DNA of 64,000 bases from Polyangia bacterium (lineage in GTDB: Bacteria > Myxococcota_A > Polyangia > Nannocystales > Nannocystaceae), in assembly GCA_030430565.1 (NCBI GenBank), contig JAUIKS010000021.1:145183-209182 (forward strand), written 5' to 3'. The translations under genes and the position numbers were made by a program. Of this stretch, positions 18,159 through 26,933 are shown piece after piece (within the stretch, counting starts at the first letter, position 1; each line of letters opens with the position of its first letter). The notes under the pieces are model-generated. The model saw only the letters and a program-made list of their open reading frames with translations. It ran no database searches and had not been told where the DNA came from.

Positions 18159-18827
18159 ATGACGGGCGACAAACCACGGCGGGAGACCCGCAGCGCGCGG
18201 AAGCGGGCGGCGATCATCGAGGCCGCGGCGGCGGCGTTTCGCGACGAGGGCTACGAGGCGGCGAGCATGGATCGCATCGCGGCGCTCGCCGGCGTCTCCA
18301 AGCGAACCGTCTACAACCACTTCGGCAGCAAGGACGCGCTGCTCGGCGTGGTCTTCGAGCACTTCCTGGCGCAGGTGACCGCGCGGACGCGGATCCCGTG
18401 GGACCCGTCGCGCTCGGTGAGCGAGCAGCTGCGGGAGTTCGCCGCCGCGAAGCTCGCGATGATCGACGACCCGCTGTGGATGGGGCTCATGCGGATGGCG
18501 CTAGGCGTGTTCATCCAGCGCCCCGAGCTCGCCGAGCAGACGGCGATGAGCGCGAGCGCCAGCGACGACGGCCTCGCGGTCTGGCTGCGGATGGCGCATG
18601 GAGCAGGTCGACTCCAGGTCGAGGACCCGGGGCGCGCGTCCTCGCAGTTCTGGGCGCTGATCAAGGGCGAGCTGTTCTGGCCGTCGATCTTCAGCCTGGG
18701 CGCGGCGCCCCCGGACGAGCGCCGCGCGGCGATCGTCGACGCGGCGATCGAGCTGTTTCTCTGTCGCTACGGCGCGCCGGCGGAGTCGGCGAGCGACGAG
18801 CAGCTCACAGATCGAGGCGCGTCGTGA
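18159..18827 (+). CDS. TetR-family transcriptional regulator
   Basis: A 222-residue repressor-type protein from ATG 18159 (a TTG four codons earlier is less likely). The N-terminal helix-turn-helix is clear: RAAIIEAAAAAFRDEGYEA, then MDRIAALAGVSKRTVYNHFGSKDALL. The C-terminal helical part binds an unknown ligand. Divergent orientation with the aldo/keto reductase and the repeated dyads between them suggest it represses both genes until a toxic aldehyde or related signal is present; the ligand is inference. Its last 23 nt overlap the 3' end of the convergent lipoprotein gene. Confidence 0.92.
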   Translation: MTGDKPRRETRSARKRAAIIEAAAAAFRDEGYEAASMDRIAALAGVSKRTVYNHFGSKDALLGVVFEHFLAQVTARTRIPWDPSRSVSEQLREFAAAKLAMIDDPLWMGLMRMALGVFIQRPELAEQTAMSASASDDGLAVWLRMAHGAGRLQVEDPGRASSQFWALIKGELFWPSIFSLGAAPPDERRAAIVDAAIELFLCRYGAPAESASDEQLTDRGAS

Positions 18828-19731
18828 TGCTCGGCGCGCCCCCGGCCGGGGCCTCGCCGCTGACGACGTCGGCGTAGACGGTGGCCTCGCCGAGCTCCTT
18901 GAGCGTGGCCGAGATGACGCCGAGCTGCTGCTTGCACGTGCTCTGGCACGCGGTGTTGCCCTCGTCGCAGGCGCAGTTGAGCGTCAGCTCTTTGGCCTCG
19001 AAGGTGCGCGCGGCGTGGTGGATCGTCTCGACCACGCGCCCGCCGTCGCGGGTCAGCTCGGCGCCGTCGAAGGTCGGCGTCGTCTGGATCTCGATCGTGC
19101 TCGGGGTCAGGCGCTGCAGCACCAGCAGCGCGCCGCCGGTGTCGGGGCAGCCGTCGAGGTCTTTCTGCCCGTTGAAGCCCTCGGCGGCGTCGGGGCACAG
19201 ATCATCGATGAAGTCGATCCCGTCGGCGTCGGCGTCGGGGTCCATGGCGGCTGCCCAATGCGTCAGGTTGCTGATGCGCTGGGCGTCGGCCTTGATGCAC
19301 AGCCGGTTCTTGCCGGCGCTGTCGAGCGCGCAGGCCTGCATGCGCGGCTTGGGCCCCGGGATGTCCTTGATGACGATCTTGATCGGCCCCTCGGTCGGGA
19401 GGCCGTAGCTCGCCGCGAGCCCGCCGAGCTGCTTGAGCTTGCCGGCGAGCGCCTCGGGGGAGCGGTAGAACGACTGCTTGCAGCCCTCGCCGTCTTGCTT
19501 CTCGGGCGGGCAGATGTCGGTGAAGAGCTCGCTGCCCTGGGTCGCGCGGGCGAGCAGCGCGTCGCCGTCGTCCGCGGCGACGGCCTCGACGATCCCCTTG
19601 CACATCTGCGTGAGCTCCTCGCGCACGCCGCTGCAGTCGGCCTCGACGGGGGCGCGGGACTTGGAGTCACAGGACGGCAGGAGCAGCAGCGCGAGGCAGG
19701 CGAGCGTGAGCGGGCGGTTCATGTTCGGCAT
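18805..19731 (-). CDS. lipoprotein with a thrombospondin-type-3-like acidic motif
   Basis: Predicted 308-residue lipoprotein with signal peptide ending LLPSC. The N-terminal half is helical with a conserved-looking Cys pattern; ISNLTHWAAAMD precedes a calcium-binding-like acidic motif (DPDADADGIDFIDDLCPD, then DLDGCPD) near residues 163-198, as in thrombospondin type 3 repeats of OmpA-like proteins. The C-terminal part has a Cys cluster (CACDEGNTACQSTC). No OmpA domain is present, so any peptidoglycan link is unproven. It overlaps the convergent TetR gene by 23 nt. Confidence 0.75.
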   Translation of the reverse strand: MPNMNRPLTLACLALLLLPSCDSKSRAPVEADCSGVREELTQMCKGIVEAVAADDGDALLARATQGSELFTDICPPEKQDGEGCKQSFYRSPEALAGKLKQLGGLAASYGLPTEGPIKIVIKDIPGPKPRMQACALDSAGKNRLCIKADAQRISNLTHWAAAMDPDADADGIDFIDDLCPDAAEGFNGQKDLDGCPDTGGALLVLQRLTPSTIEIQTTPTFDGAELTRDGGRVVETIHHAARTFEAKELTLNCACDEGNTACQSTCKQQLGVISATLKELGEATVYADVVSGEAPAGGAPSITTRLDL

Positions 19732-19828
19732 CGTCGGGTCGGAGGATTATCCCAGAGATGCGTTCTTTCACAGGAGCGCGTGCTCGCGCAAGTCGTGGGC
19801 GGCATCGCGCGCCAACCAAGCGCCTCCC

Positions 19829-20719
19829 CTACACGCGGCGGCGCATCTCGTGCTGCTCGAGGGGGCGGCGGGTGAAGCCGCGCGCGCGCAGGAAGCCGTC
19901 GAGCGCCGCCGAGGGGGGCGTCCCGAGCGAGACGCTCGAGAGCGCGAGCGTGTCGGCGGCGGTCTCGAGCAGCGAGGTCCCGAGACCGCGTCGACGCCAC
20001 GCCGCACGCACGTAGAGGAACGCGAGGCGGCCGCGGGGATCGACGCTCAGCGCGGCGATCGGCTCATCTCGGTCGAGCAGGGCGAAGGTTCGCTGGTCGG
20101 CGACGCGCGCGACGCAGAAGTCCTGATTCTGCCAGTTGAGATGGTGCTCGGGCGGCGCCAGGGCGCGCGCGCGGGCCCCGGTGATCGCGGCGAAGCGCAG
20201 CTGGTTGAGCGGGACAGCGTCGGGCTCGCGGCGCGGCGGGGCACGCACGCCGCGCTGCCGCGCGTAGTAGTGAAGACGCCCGAACTCGGCGTAGCCGCGG
20301 CGGCGGTAGAACGCGATCGCGCGGGCGTTGTCCGTGAGGACCTCGAGCCACAGCTGCGCGCAGCCAGCCGCCCGCGCGGCCGCGTGATGGCGGTCGAAGA
20401 GCGCGTCGCTGAGCCCGTGACGACCGCGGTGCTCGGGCGCGATCGCCATCGCGCCCATCCGCATGGTCAGCGCGCCGGCGAAGCGCTGGACGCCGCCGAG
20501 GATCACGCCGATCGGCTCGCCCTCGGCGAGCGCGACGAAGGAGTGCTCGGGCGTGTTGCCCTCGACGCCGAAGAAGCGCGCCGTGAAGGTCTCGAGATCG
20601 ACGTCGAGCCTGACCGCGTAGTCGGCGAAGCCGCGCGTGAAGGCGGCGTGGCAGCGCGCGTAGCCGAGCGCGCGCACGGGCTGGAGCTCGAAGGCGGATG
20701 GAGATGTCTTTGTAGACAT
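19829..20719 (-). CDS. tandem GNAT acetyltransferase
   Basis: A 296-residue protein from ATG 20719. The first GNAT domain (about residues 10-165) has the acetyl-CoA-binding motif A in MAIAPEHRGRHGLSDALF and the motif B segment DNARAIAFYRRRGYAEFG. A second, shorter GNAT-like domain follows (LAFLYVRAAWRRRGLGTSLL near residue 235, with a C-terminal FLRARGF). Such double-GNAT proteins usually have one active half. The substrate is unknown. A dyad element overlaps the chosen start codon, so the true start or the role of the site needs care; no better downstream start is visible. Confidence 0.85.
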   Translation of the reverse strand: MSTKTSPSAFELQPVRALGYARCHAAFTRGFADYAVRLDVDLETFTARFFGVEGNTPEHSFVALAEGEPIGVILGGVQRFAGALTMRMGAMAIAPEHRGRHGLSDALFDRHHAAARAAGCAQLWLEVLTDNARAIAFYRRRGYAEFGRLHYYARQRGVRAPPRREPDAVPLNQLRFAAITGARARALAPPEHHLNWQNQDFCVARVADQRTFALLDRDEPIAALSVDPRGRLAFLYVRAAWRRRGLGTSLLETAADTLALSSVSLGTPPSAALDGFLRARGFTRRPLEQHEMRRRV

Positions 20720-20720
20720 G
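20703..20720. promoter_or_regulatory. dispersed 18-bp dyad element
   Basis: GATGTCTTTGTAGACATG, 13 of 14 symmetric positions, with the same TTGT spacer as the copy at 24495. It overlaps the start codon of the GNAT gene. Confidence 0.6.
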
Positions 20721-20751
20721 TTTTTTCTGTTCGCCGCGCGAAACGCGTCGC

Positions 20752-20781
20752 GCCGGGCCCCGAAGCGCCGGGCCCCGAAGC
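20752..20781. repeat. two tandem 15-bp repeats
   Basis: GCCGGGCCCCGAAGC occurs twice head to tail, with a partial third copy (GCCCCCGAA). It lies just upstream of the GNAT gene in non-coding DNA. Confidence 0.7.
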
Positions 20782-20855
20782 GCCCCCGAACGGTATCAAG
20801 ACCCCAACAGCGCTGTAGAGAAATCACCATGTCCAACGCGCAACAACAAGCGGCG

Positions 20856-22010
20856 CTACAGCGGCGCGAGCGACAGCCGCGGCGGGACTTCGACGTCGTG
20901 GTCGTCGTCCAGCTCGCGCCCGATCCACAGCGTGTACGTGCCCGCGGGCAGCGAGAGCTGCTCCGCGGCGCCCGGCGTGATCGCGTCCGCGTCCGCGCTG
21001 AAGCCGTGGTGGTAGAGCGCGCTGTCCCAGCGCTCGCCCCAGTCCGCGAGCGCGGGCGCGGGCGTCGACTCGAGCGTGGAGAGGTCAGCGGGGCGATCGA
21101 GGCAGCGCTGCAGCGCGCCGCGGGCTCCGTCCACGCGCAGCGCGTAGTCGCCGGCGGGCAGCTCGACGGTGTAGCGTCGCCAGCCCTGGGACGGGCCGTC
21201 GCCGAGCCGCAGCAGCGTGCCGGCGTCGTCGCAGGTCAGCGCGGGCGTTAGCTCGATCGGCGCGCCGCGCCACTCGATCGCCTGACCCCCCGCGCAGGCG
21301 AAGGCTCCTGCACCCGGGGACAGATCGAGCGCGTGGGCGTGATACTCGGCCTCGAGCGCGCTGAGGGGCGCGCCGAGCAGCGCCTCGGCGAGGGACGCCA
21401 GCTCGTCCGCGTCCATGTCCCGATCGGCCTGCAGCAGCAGCTCGAAGACCGCCTCGTCCCCGAGCTCGCGCGCGAGCCAGGCGACGAAGTGACCGGCGGC
21501 GAGGTACTCGCGCGCGTCGATGTCCTCGTAGCCGCGCGTCAGCAGCGGCGCGAGCGCGACGTCGTCGTAGACCTGGGTCACGCGCCCGTCGAGCGCGACC
21601 GCGAAGCCCTCGTCGAGCAGCGGGACCGGCCGGGGGTTGAGCGCGTGCAGGTACGCGTGGACGAGCTCGTGGGACATCAACTCCCACTCGCCGTGGGCGA
21701 CGCCCGACACGTAGCAGGCCGGGACCCCTCCTCGGATCCCGCCGCAGATCTCTGCGGGGCGGTCGTAGAGCAGGGCGTGCAGCTTGTGGGGGGGCGAGCG
21801 CGCGAAGCGTCGCTCGAGCGTCGCGAGCTGGTCGTCGAGCAGCGCGAGCGAGCCCTGGCACAGCGGCGGCTCGAACTCCACCCCGATCAGCAGGCGCTCG
21901 GTCTCGTGCGCGACGTCGAAGTCGGGCGCCGGCTCCGGCGGCGCGCAGACCACGAGCGAGAGCGCGGCGCCGACGACGAGGCCGGCCCGCGAGGTCCACT
22001 GCGTCATCAC
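20856..22010 (-). CDS. lipoprotein with gluzincin metalloprotease motif
   Basis: Predicted 384-residue lipoprotein with signal ending SLVVC. The zinc-binding motif HELVH (H-E-x-x-H) lies near residue 114 (MSHELVHAYLHALN), followed about 20 residues later by DEGFAVALDG, whose Glu is a plausible third ligand. This spacing is that of gluzincin peptidases (DUF1570/M1-like). The last 150 residues form a beta-rich segment, probably a non-catalytic domain. A surface peptidase is likely, though no substrate can be named. It is divergent from the secreted protein at 22178 across a 167-bp gap with a strong dyad element. Confidence 0.75.
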   Translation of the reverse strand: MMTQWTSRAGLVVGAALSLVVCAPPEPAPDFDVAHETERLLIGVEFEPPLCQGSLALLDDQLATLERRFARSPPHKLHALLYDRPAEICGGIRGGVPACYVSGVAHGEWELMSHELVHAYLHALNPRPVPLLDEGFAVALDGRVTQVYDDVALAPLLTRGYEDIDAREYLAAGHFVAWLARELGDEAVFELLLQADRDMDADELASLAEALLGAPLSALEAEYHAHALDLSPGAGAFACAGGQAIEWRGAPIELTPALTCDDAGTLLRLGDGPSQGWRRYTVELPAGDYALRVDGARGALQRCLDRPADLSTLESTPAPALADWGERWDSALYHHGFSADADAITPGAAEQLSLPAGTYTLWIGRELDDDHDVEVPPRLSLAPL

Positions 22011-22040
22011 GCGCCGGCGAAGTTATTATTAACTTAGGTA

Positions 22041-22058
22041 CATGTATAGAAGGACATG
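22041..22058. promoter_or_regulatory. dispersed 18-bp dyad element
   Basis: CATGTATAGAAGGACATG, 12 of 14 symmetric positions. It lies 31 bp upstream of the minus-strand metalloprotease-like gene and 120 bp upstream of the plus-strand gene at 22178. Confidence 0.6.
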
Positions 22059-22177
22059 TAGTTGTGGGCCGGACGCCGAGCCGGTCCGCGCGCTCGCGTC
22101 ACGTCGCGCGCGCTCGCGTGACGTGAGGCGAGCGCGCGCGAGGCGAGCGGCGCGCAGAGATGGTGTAGGATATCGGC

Positions 22178-23119
22178 GTGCGCTGGGCGCTCTGTTTCAC
22201 CGCGGTGTTCGTCGGGCTCGGGGCCGCGCGCGCGTACGCGCTGAGCTGCGACGAGCCGGGCGTGCGCGGGATCTCCCGGGACGCGCCGCTCTACTCCCCA
22301 GACGCTGACGATGGCGGCGGCTACAGCCACGGCTACGGCTACGACGTCGGCGACACCGGGGGCGACACCGACGGCGGCGGGCTCTACACGTACTCCGGGG
22401 GCAACACCAGCCGCACGATCCCCGTCGACGCGCGGCCGTGGTTCGTGATGCCCTGCGACGACGCGCTCGACGCCGAGTTCGCGTGCGCGCTCGTCACGAG
22501 TGACGAGAGCGTGCCGGTCACCCTCGACGCGGGGGCCGAGGGCGGCGCGCGCTGTGTGGACTTCTCGGGGGGCAACAACGGCTGGACCATCGCGCGCCTG
22601 GTCCCCGCCGAGACGCTGAGCCCTGACACCGAGTACACGGTCGACTGCAGCGTCACGCCGATCGAGCTCAACGGCGCGAAGGTGAAGACGCGCGCGAGCG
22701 CGGAGCCCTCGAGCGGCGCGCCGACGCTGCGCGCCGAGGTCAACGTGCGCCGCACCGACGGCTGCTGCTACGACGAGTACGTCGAGGCCGAGGTCAAGGA
22801 TGTCGACGCCGCGTTCTTCGCCGAGTCGGGCTACGTCGAGATCGAGCTGCCGAGCGGCGAGCTCATCCTGCGGACGGAGCCGGACGAAGACGCCTACATC
22901 TCGATCCCGACGGTCACGGGCGACGTGCGCTTCACCCCTGTGAGCGCGACCGGGGAGCGCGGGCCGACGGTGGTCGTGGCCGAGGAGGACCGCGGGGGCG
23001 ACATCGTGTACATCCCGTGCACGGTCACGCGCGGGGCGGGTCGCTTCGGCCTGTGGCTGCTGCTGCCCTTCGTGTACCTGCTGGGGCCGCGGCGGCGCGT
23101 GAGGAGGCGTCGACGATGA
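22178..23119 (+). CDS. secreted protein with MYXO-CTERM-like tail
   Basis: Predicted 313-residue exported protein starting at GTG 22178. A cleavable signal (CFTAVFVGLGAARAYAL) is followed by a Gly/Tyr/Asp-rich stretch and a beta-rich body with LSPDTEYTVDC, typical of Ig/Big-like surface domains. The C-terminus is a Cys, then a hydrophobic helix (FGLWLLLPFVYLLG), then an Arg-rich tail. That is the architecture of MYXO-CTERM sorting signals recognised by myxosortases for surface attachment. Its stop overlaps the next ATG (ATGA), so the two products are translationally coupled and probably form one envelope unit. Confidence 0.78.
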   Translation: MRWALCFTAVFVGLGAARAYALSCDEPGVRGISRDAPLYSPDADDGGGYSHGYGYDVGDTGGDTDGGGLYTYSGGNTSRTIPVDARPWFVMPCDDALDAEFACALVTSDESVPVTLDAGAEGGARCVDFSGGNNGWTIARLVPAETLSPDTEYTVDCSVTPIELNGAKVKTRASAEPSSGAPTLRAEVNVRRTDGCCYDEYVEAEVKDVDAAFFAESGYVEIELPSGELILRTEPDEDAYISIPTVTGDVRFTPVSATGERGPTVVVAEEDRGGDIVYIPCTVTRGAGRFGLWLLLPFVYLLGPRRRVRRRRR

Positions 23120-23742
23120 GCGCGCTCTCGCCGTTGGTGTTGACCTTGGCGAGCACGCTCAGCGCCGCGTCAGCGGATCGCGCGGCGCCGGAGGAGCCGC
23201 TGGAGCAGCCGGTCGCGACCGCGGGCGCGGACCAGCCGCGCAGGGGCGAGTGGAGCGGCAGCGGGCGCGACGGTCGGTTCGTGTTCGCGTTCTTGCCTGG
23301 CGTCACCTGGGGTGTTCACCCCGCGCCGTCCGTGGATCTGCCGCTGTACTTCGGCGGCGCGCTGCCGGAGCGCGGCAACGGTCGCCGGTGGACGCTCGGC
23401 TACCAGGCGACGCTCTCGCTCGGCTTCGCCGAGCGCTACATCGAGGGCGCCGGCACCCACCGACATCACATCACCGCGATGACGGTGGGCGAGCGGCGGC
23501 AGCACCTGTTCGGCTCGATCGGCGGCGGCGTCGCGTTCATGATCTACTCGCCGATCATCGAGGCGGAGGGGCGCGTCGGCTACGTGTTCGGCAAGCGCGG
23601 TCCGCTGGGGCGCACGCTCGGTGTGTTCGGCGCGACGATGCGGCTGGGCTGGAACGTCGGCAAAAAAGAGGGCGCTCCGCTGCCGCAGCTGGGTCTTTTC
23701 ATCGGTCTCCTGGTCGGCCCGAAGGCGCGTCAGCGTCGCTGA
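23116..23742 (+). CDS. exported beta-rich (possible outer-membrane barrel) protein
   Basis: A 208-residue protein from ATG 23116, coupled to the previous gene by a 4-nt overlap. It starts with a signal-like helix (LSPLVLTLASTLSAASA). The rest alternates short hydrophobic strands with Gly/Arg turns: FVFAFLPGVTWGVH, then LGYQATLSLGFAERYIEG, then SIGGGVAFMIYSP and a C-terminal GLFIGLLVGP. This pattern suits a small outer-membrane beta-barrel, but no family is recognised and a soluble exported protein cannot be excluded. Confidence 0.65.
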   Translation: MSALSPLVLTLASTLSAASADRAAPEEPLEQPVATAGADQPRRGEWSGSGRDGRFVFAFLPGVTWGVHPAPSVDLPLYFGGALPERGNGRRWTLGYQATLSLGFAERYIEGAGTHRHHITAMTVGERRQHLFGSIGGGVAFMIYSPIIEAEGRVGYVFGKRGPLGRTLGVFGATMRLGWNVGKKEGAPLPQLGLFIGLLVGPKARQRR

Positions 23743-23784
23743 GCTCGCGCCTCGCCGCGGCGGCGCGTGTGATACCGTCGCAAG

Positions 23785-24492
23785 ATGACGATCGAGGTCA
23801 TCGGGGCTGGTTTTGGGCGCACTGGCACGTCATCGTTAAAGGCGGCCTTGGTGCGGCTCGGCTTCGAGAGGTGCCACCACATGCACGAGCTCTTGTCCGA
23901 GCCGGCGCAGGCGCGCCAGTGGATGGCGGCGTACCGGGGGGAGCGCGTCGACTGGCGCGCGCTGCTCCGCGGCTACCGGGCGACGACCGACTGGCCGTCG
24001 TGCACCTTCTACCGCGAGCTGACGCGCGAGTTTCCCGACGCGAAGGTCGTGCTCACCGTGCGGGACCCGGACCGCTGGTACGACAGCGTCTCCGAGACGA
24101 TCTTCCCGCTCAGCGTGAACATGCCGCGATGGTTCGCCGTGGTCGCGCGCGGGATGGGGGCGATCTCGGCGGTCGCCCAGCAGAACATCTGGGGAGGGAC
24201 CTTCTCCGGTCGGTTCCGCGATCGCGCCCACGCGCGCGCGGTGTTCGTCGCCCACATCGAGGAGGTTCAGCGCACGGTGCCTCCCGAGCGCCTGCTGGTC
24301 TTCGACGTCAAGCAGGGCTGGGAGCCGCTGTGCGCTTTCCTCGAGGTGCCGGTCCCCGACGAGCCGTTTCCGCGCCTCAACGAGCGGGCGAAGCTGCGCC
24401 GAGTCGCGCGCTTCCTCAAGGTCTTGTCGTTCGCGGGGCCGCTCGCGCTCGCGCTCGTCGCGGCGCTGGTGCTGCGCGCGCTCCTCTCGTAG
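23785..24492 (+). CDS. sulfotransferase-family protein (Sulfotransfer_4-like)
   Basis: A 235-residue protein with the PAPS-binding P-loop-like motif GAGFGRTGTSSLKAAL at residues 7-22 and FPDAKVVLTVRDPDRWYDSV near residue 85, where the Arg-Asp pair normally contacts the 3'-phosphate of PAPS. These belong to the sulfotransferase fold that moves sulfate from PAPS to an acceptor hydroxyl or amine. The extreme C-terminus is a hydrophobic helix (FAGPLALALVAALVL), suggesting a membrane tail anchor. The acceptor is unknown. A strong dyad element begins 3 bp after its stop. Confidence 0.82.
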   Translation: MTIEVIGAGFGRTGTSSLKAALVRLGFERCHHMHELLSEPAQARQWMAAYRGERVDWRALLRGYRATTDWPSCTFYRELTREFPDAKVVLTVRDPDRWYDSVSETIFPLSVNMPRWFAVVARGMGAISAVAQQNIWGGTFSGRFRDRAHARAVFVAHIEEVQRTVPPERLLVFDVKQGWEPLCAFLEVPVPDEPFPRLNERAKLRRVARFLKVLSFAGPLALALVAALVLRALLS

Positions 24493-24494
24493 AC

Positions 24495-24512
24495 CATGGC
24501 TTTGTAGACATG
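24495..24512. promoter_or_regulatory. dispersed 18-bp dyad element
   Basis: CATGGCTTTGTAGACATG, 13 of 14 symmetric positions. It starts directly after the sulfotransferase stop codon and ends 49 bp before the next lipoprotein gene. Confidence 0.6.
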
Positions 24513-24561
24513 TTCTTCGTAGCAGCCCACACGGCGCTTGCGCGCGGGCGTGCGGGCGCGC

Positions 24562-25176
24562 ATGATCGCCGCGATGACGCGGCTCGTCGGTCTCTTCGCC
24601 CCCGCGCTCGGGGTGTCGCTCGCGCTCAGCTGCGGCGGCCCTGCGAGCTCCAGCTCGGACAGCGAGAGCGAGTCCGGCGAGGACCAATTCTGCGGGCTCG
24701 GGGGCACCGGCGGGAGCGCGGGCGTCGAGGGGCCGTGGCTCGAGCTCTACCACGGCGGCGCGCCGGTCGAGGACGGCGTGACGCTCACCCTCGTCTGCGG
24801 CGGGCAGGGCAGCTGGATGTTCCAGCTCGATCCCTTCGTGGGGGGCTTCGTGCCCGAGGGGGACTTCGTCAACCTCGCGGTCGAGATGAACGTCGCCGAG
24901 CACAACGTGGCCGACGGGCACTTCTTCAAGCGCGACGCGTACCCGGTGCTCGTCGGCTGCGAGGAGCCGAACGACGGGCTCGACGGCGGCGGAGGTGTTC
25001 CGAAGGACATTATCGCCGTGCTCCCGCCCGACGAGCTGCTCGGCGTGGTGCACACGCTCGACGGCCAGTCGGGCGACGTCACCGTGACGCTCACCGTCGA
25101 CGACGTGACGATCGAGCGCGCGGCCCAGGTGACGCTGAGCGGGCCCGGGCCGGACGACGAGTGCTTCGTCTTCTAG
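24562..25176 (+). CDS. small lipoprotein of unknown function
   Basis: Predicted lipoprotein of about 204 residues. ATG 24562 is used; ATG 24574 gives an equally good signal peptide, which ends ALSC. A Ser/Asp/Glu linker precedes a compact domain with LELYHGGAPVEDG, a VNLAVEMNVAEHNVADGHFF segment and a final strand-rich part (GDVTVTLTVDDVTIERAAQVTL) suggesting a beta-sandwich. No family is recognised. A dyad element sits about 50 bp upstream of the start. Confidence 0.7.
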   Translation: MIAAMTRLVGLFAPALGVSLALSCGGPASSSSDSESESGEDQFCGLGGTGGSAGVEGPWLELYHGGAPVEDGVTLTLVCGGQGSWMFQLDPFVGGFVPEGDFVNLAVEMNVAEHNVADGHFFKRDAYPVLVGCEEPNDGLDGGGGVPKDIIAVLPPDELLGVVHTLDGQSGDVTVTLTVDDVTIERAAQVTLSGPGPDDECFVF

Positions 25177-25222
25177 CCTGTTGACCGTTCCGGTCGCGGG
25201 GGCTGCGGCGCGCTCGCCCGGG

Positions 25223-26770
25223 TCAGAGGCTCTTGGCGTTGACCCACGCGCCGACGAAGTCGGTGTTCGGGATCCCGCACTGCGAGCCCTGGAAGGGCGG
25301 CCCCTGGGTCCCGCCGACGCGGAACTCGAGGTCGGCGTTGGCGTCGAGCCGCAGCCGATACGAGCGCCCGTTGATGAAGGTCTTCTCCTTGGCGAAGGCG
25401 AAGGTGATCACGAAGCGGCGCGTGCCGCCGTTCTTCGCCACGCGTGACGCGAAGCTCCCGCCGCAGGGGCCGAGCACGCCGTTTTGCGGGAACTGGAAGG
25501 GGTTGCCGGTGATGCAGAAGAAGAAGTCACCCGGGGTCTCCCAGTCGCTGCCGCCGAAGTCTTGGTACAGCTTCAGCGAGGAGACATCGAAGCTCGAGCC
25601 GCCGCCGGAGGTGTTGAGCTGGAGCGGGATGTTGTCGAGGTAGAGGTCGTCGGCCGTGTTGTTCTGGATCGTGATCGTCAGCGACCCGACCTCGCGGAAG
25701 TCGACCCCGTCCGGCGGGAGGAAGTCTTTGTCGACCGGCGGGTCGACGTGCTGCGTGATCACGACGTCGGCGACGCACTGCCCGCCGACGGTGTCCCAAC
25801 AATTAGAGAGGGTGTTGAGCGCGCACTGCCCGGCGTCGCAGTACCACTGCTGGCAGTCCTGGAACACGCCGCAGTCGCTGAACTCGCTGCACTCGCTGAA
25901 CAGCGGGCAGCCCTGACCGGTCGCGGGGTTCGGCGGCGCGTTCAGGCAGGCCGCGCCGCCCGCCTGGCAGACCTGGCCGTCGCAGCTGTCGGTCTCGCAG
26001 TCGCCGTCGACCTGGCAGCCCTGGCCCTCGGCGCACTTGTCGGGGCAGTCGCCGCCGCAGTCCACGTCGGTCTCGGCGCCGTTCTCGATCCCGTCGTCGC
26101 AGCTCGCGGGCTGGCACACGCCGTCGTCGCAGACCTGGCTCGGGCAGTCGGCGGCCTGCAGGCACTCGACGCACACGCCCTGCCCGTCGCACAGGCCGTC
26201 GCCCTCGCAGGGGGTCGCGGCTGGGCTCGGGCTCGTGCCGCACTGTCCCTCGGTGCAGGTCGAGTCCATACAGACGGGCGGCGGCGGGCAGTCCTGCGGC
26301 CCCTGGCACATGGGATCGCCGCTGTCGCTCGAGTCGCCGCTGTCCGTGGTCAGCGTGTCGACGGCCGTGCTCGCGCCCGTCGTCGTCGCGTCGGCGGTCG
26401 TGCTCGCGCCCGTGCTCGCGTCCGTGCTCGCGCTCGCGCTCGTGTCGGGCGCCCCCGTCGAGCCGCTCGTCGCGTCGTTCGTGTCGCTGATGCTCGCCGG
26501 GGTCGTCGGGCCCGCCGTGCTGGTGCTGGTGCTGGTGCTCGCGCTGCCGCCCGAGCCCGTCGCGCTCGCGCCCGAGGAGGAGGAGGGCGCGCTCGTGTTC
26601 GTCGTCGCGCCCGCGCTCGCGTCGCTCCCGGCGCTCGAGCCGCCCTGGGTCTCGCTCTCAGCCGAGCTGTCGCCGCAGGCGATGAGCGAGAGCGCTGCGG
26701 TGGCGAGCGCGGGCGCGAGGAGGTGTGTTCGGCGAGGTCGCGGCACAGTGAGACTTGTACCATGGGACAT
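25223..26770 (-). CDS. Cys-rich lipoprotein with long Ser/Thr linker
   Basis: Predicted lipoprotein of about 515 residues. The signal peptide ends SLIAC, followed by a roughly 120-residue Ser/Thr/Ala/Gly linker. A cysteine-rich middle follows with repeated pairs such as CVECLQAADCPSQVC and DVDCGGDCPDKC, akin to myxobacterial Cys-rich repeats. The C-terminal domain is beta-rich (VGSLTITIQNNTADDLYL, then FVITFAFAKEKTFINGRSYRLRL). The latter looks like a secreted binding domain; function is unknown. ATG 26770 overlaps a weak dyad element, so a GTG eight codons later (26746), which still gives a full signal peptide, may be the true start. Confidence 0.75.
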   Translation of the reverse strand: MSHGTSLTVPRPRRTHLLAPALATAALSLIACGDSSAESETQGGSSAGSDASAGATTNTSAPSSSSGASATGSGGSASTSTSTSTAGPTTPASISDTNDATSGSTGAPDTSASASTDASTGASTTADATTTGASTAVDTLTTDSGDSSDSGDPMCQGPQDCPPPPVCMDSTCTEGQCGTSPSPAATPCEGDGLCDGQGVCVECLQAADCPSQVCDDGVCQPASCDDGIENGAETDVDCGGDCPDKCAEGQGCQVDGDCETDSCDGQVCQAGGAACLNAPPNPATGQGCPLFSECSEFSDCGVFQDCQQWYCDAGQCALNTLSNCWDTVGGQCVADVVITQHVDPPVDKDFLPPDGVDFREVGSLTITIQNNTADDLYLDNIPLQLNTSGGGSSFDVSSLKLYQDFGGSDWETPGDFFFCITGNPFQFPQNGVLGPCGGSFASRVAKNGGTRRFVITFAFAKEKTFINGRSYRLRLDANADLEFRVGGTQGPPFQGSQCGIPNTDFVGAWVNAKSL

Positions 26771-26771
26771 G
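26754..26771. promoter_or_regulatory. weak copy of the dispersed dyad element
   Basis: CTTGTACCATGGGACATG, 10 of 14 symmetric positions, overlapping the ATG of the Cys-rich lipoprotein gene. At this score a chance match is possible. Confidence 0.35.
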
Positions 26772-26933
26772 TCGATAACGAGGTCGCGAGGTCGAGGCGA
26801 CCGCCTCATCGCGACCTACATAGGTTTAATGAACGTGCTCCAAGGGGCATGATTTGGCGGTCAGGCGCGCGCGTGTGGACGCGCTCGTCCGCGCGTCGAC
26901 GAGCCTCGCCCACGTTCGTACGATGGGAGCGTC

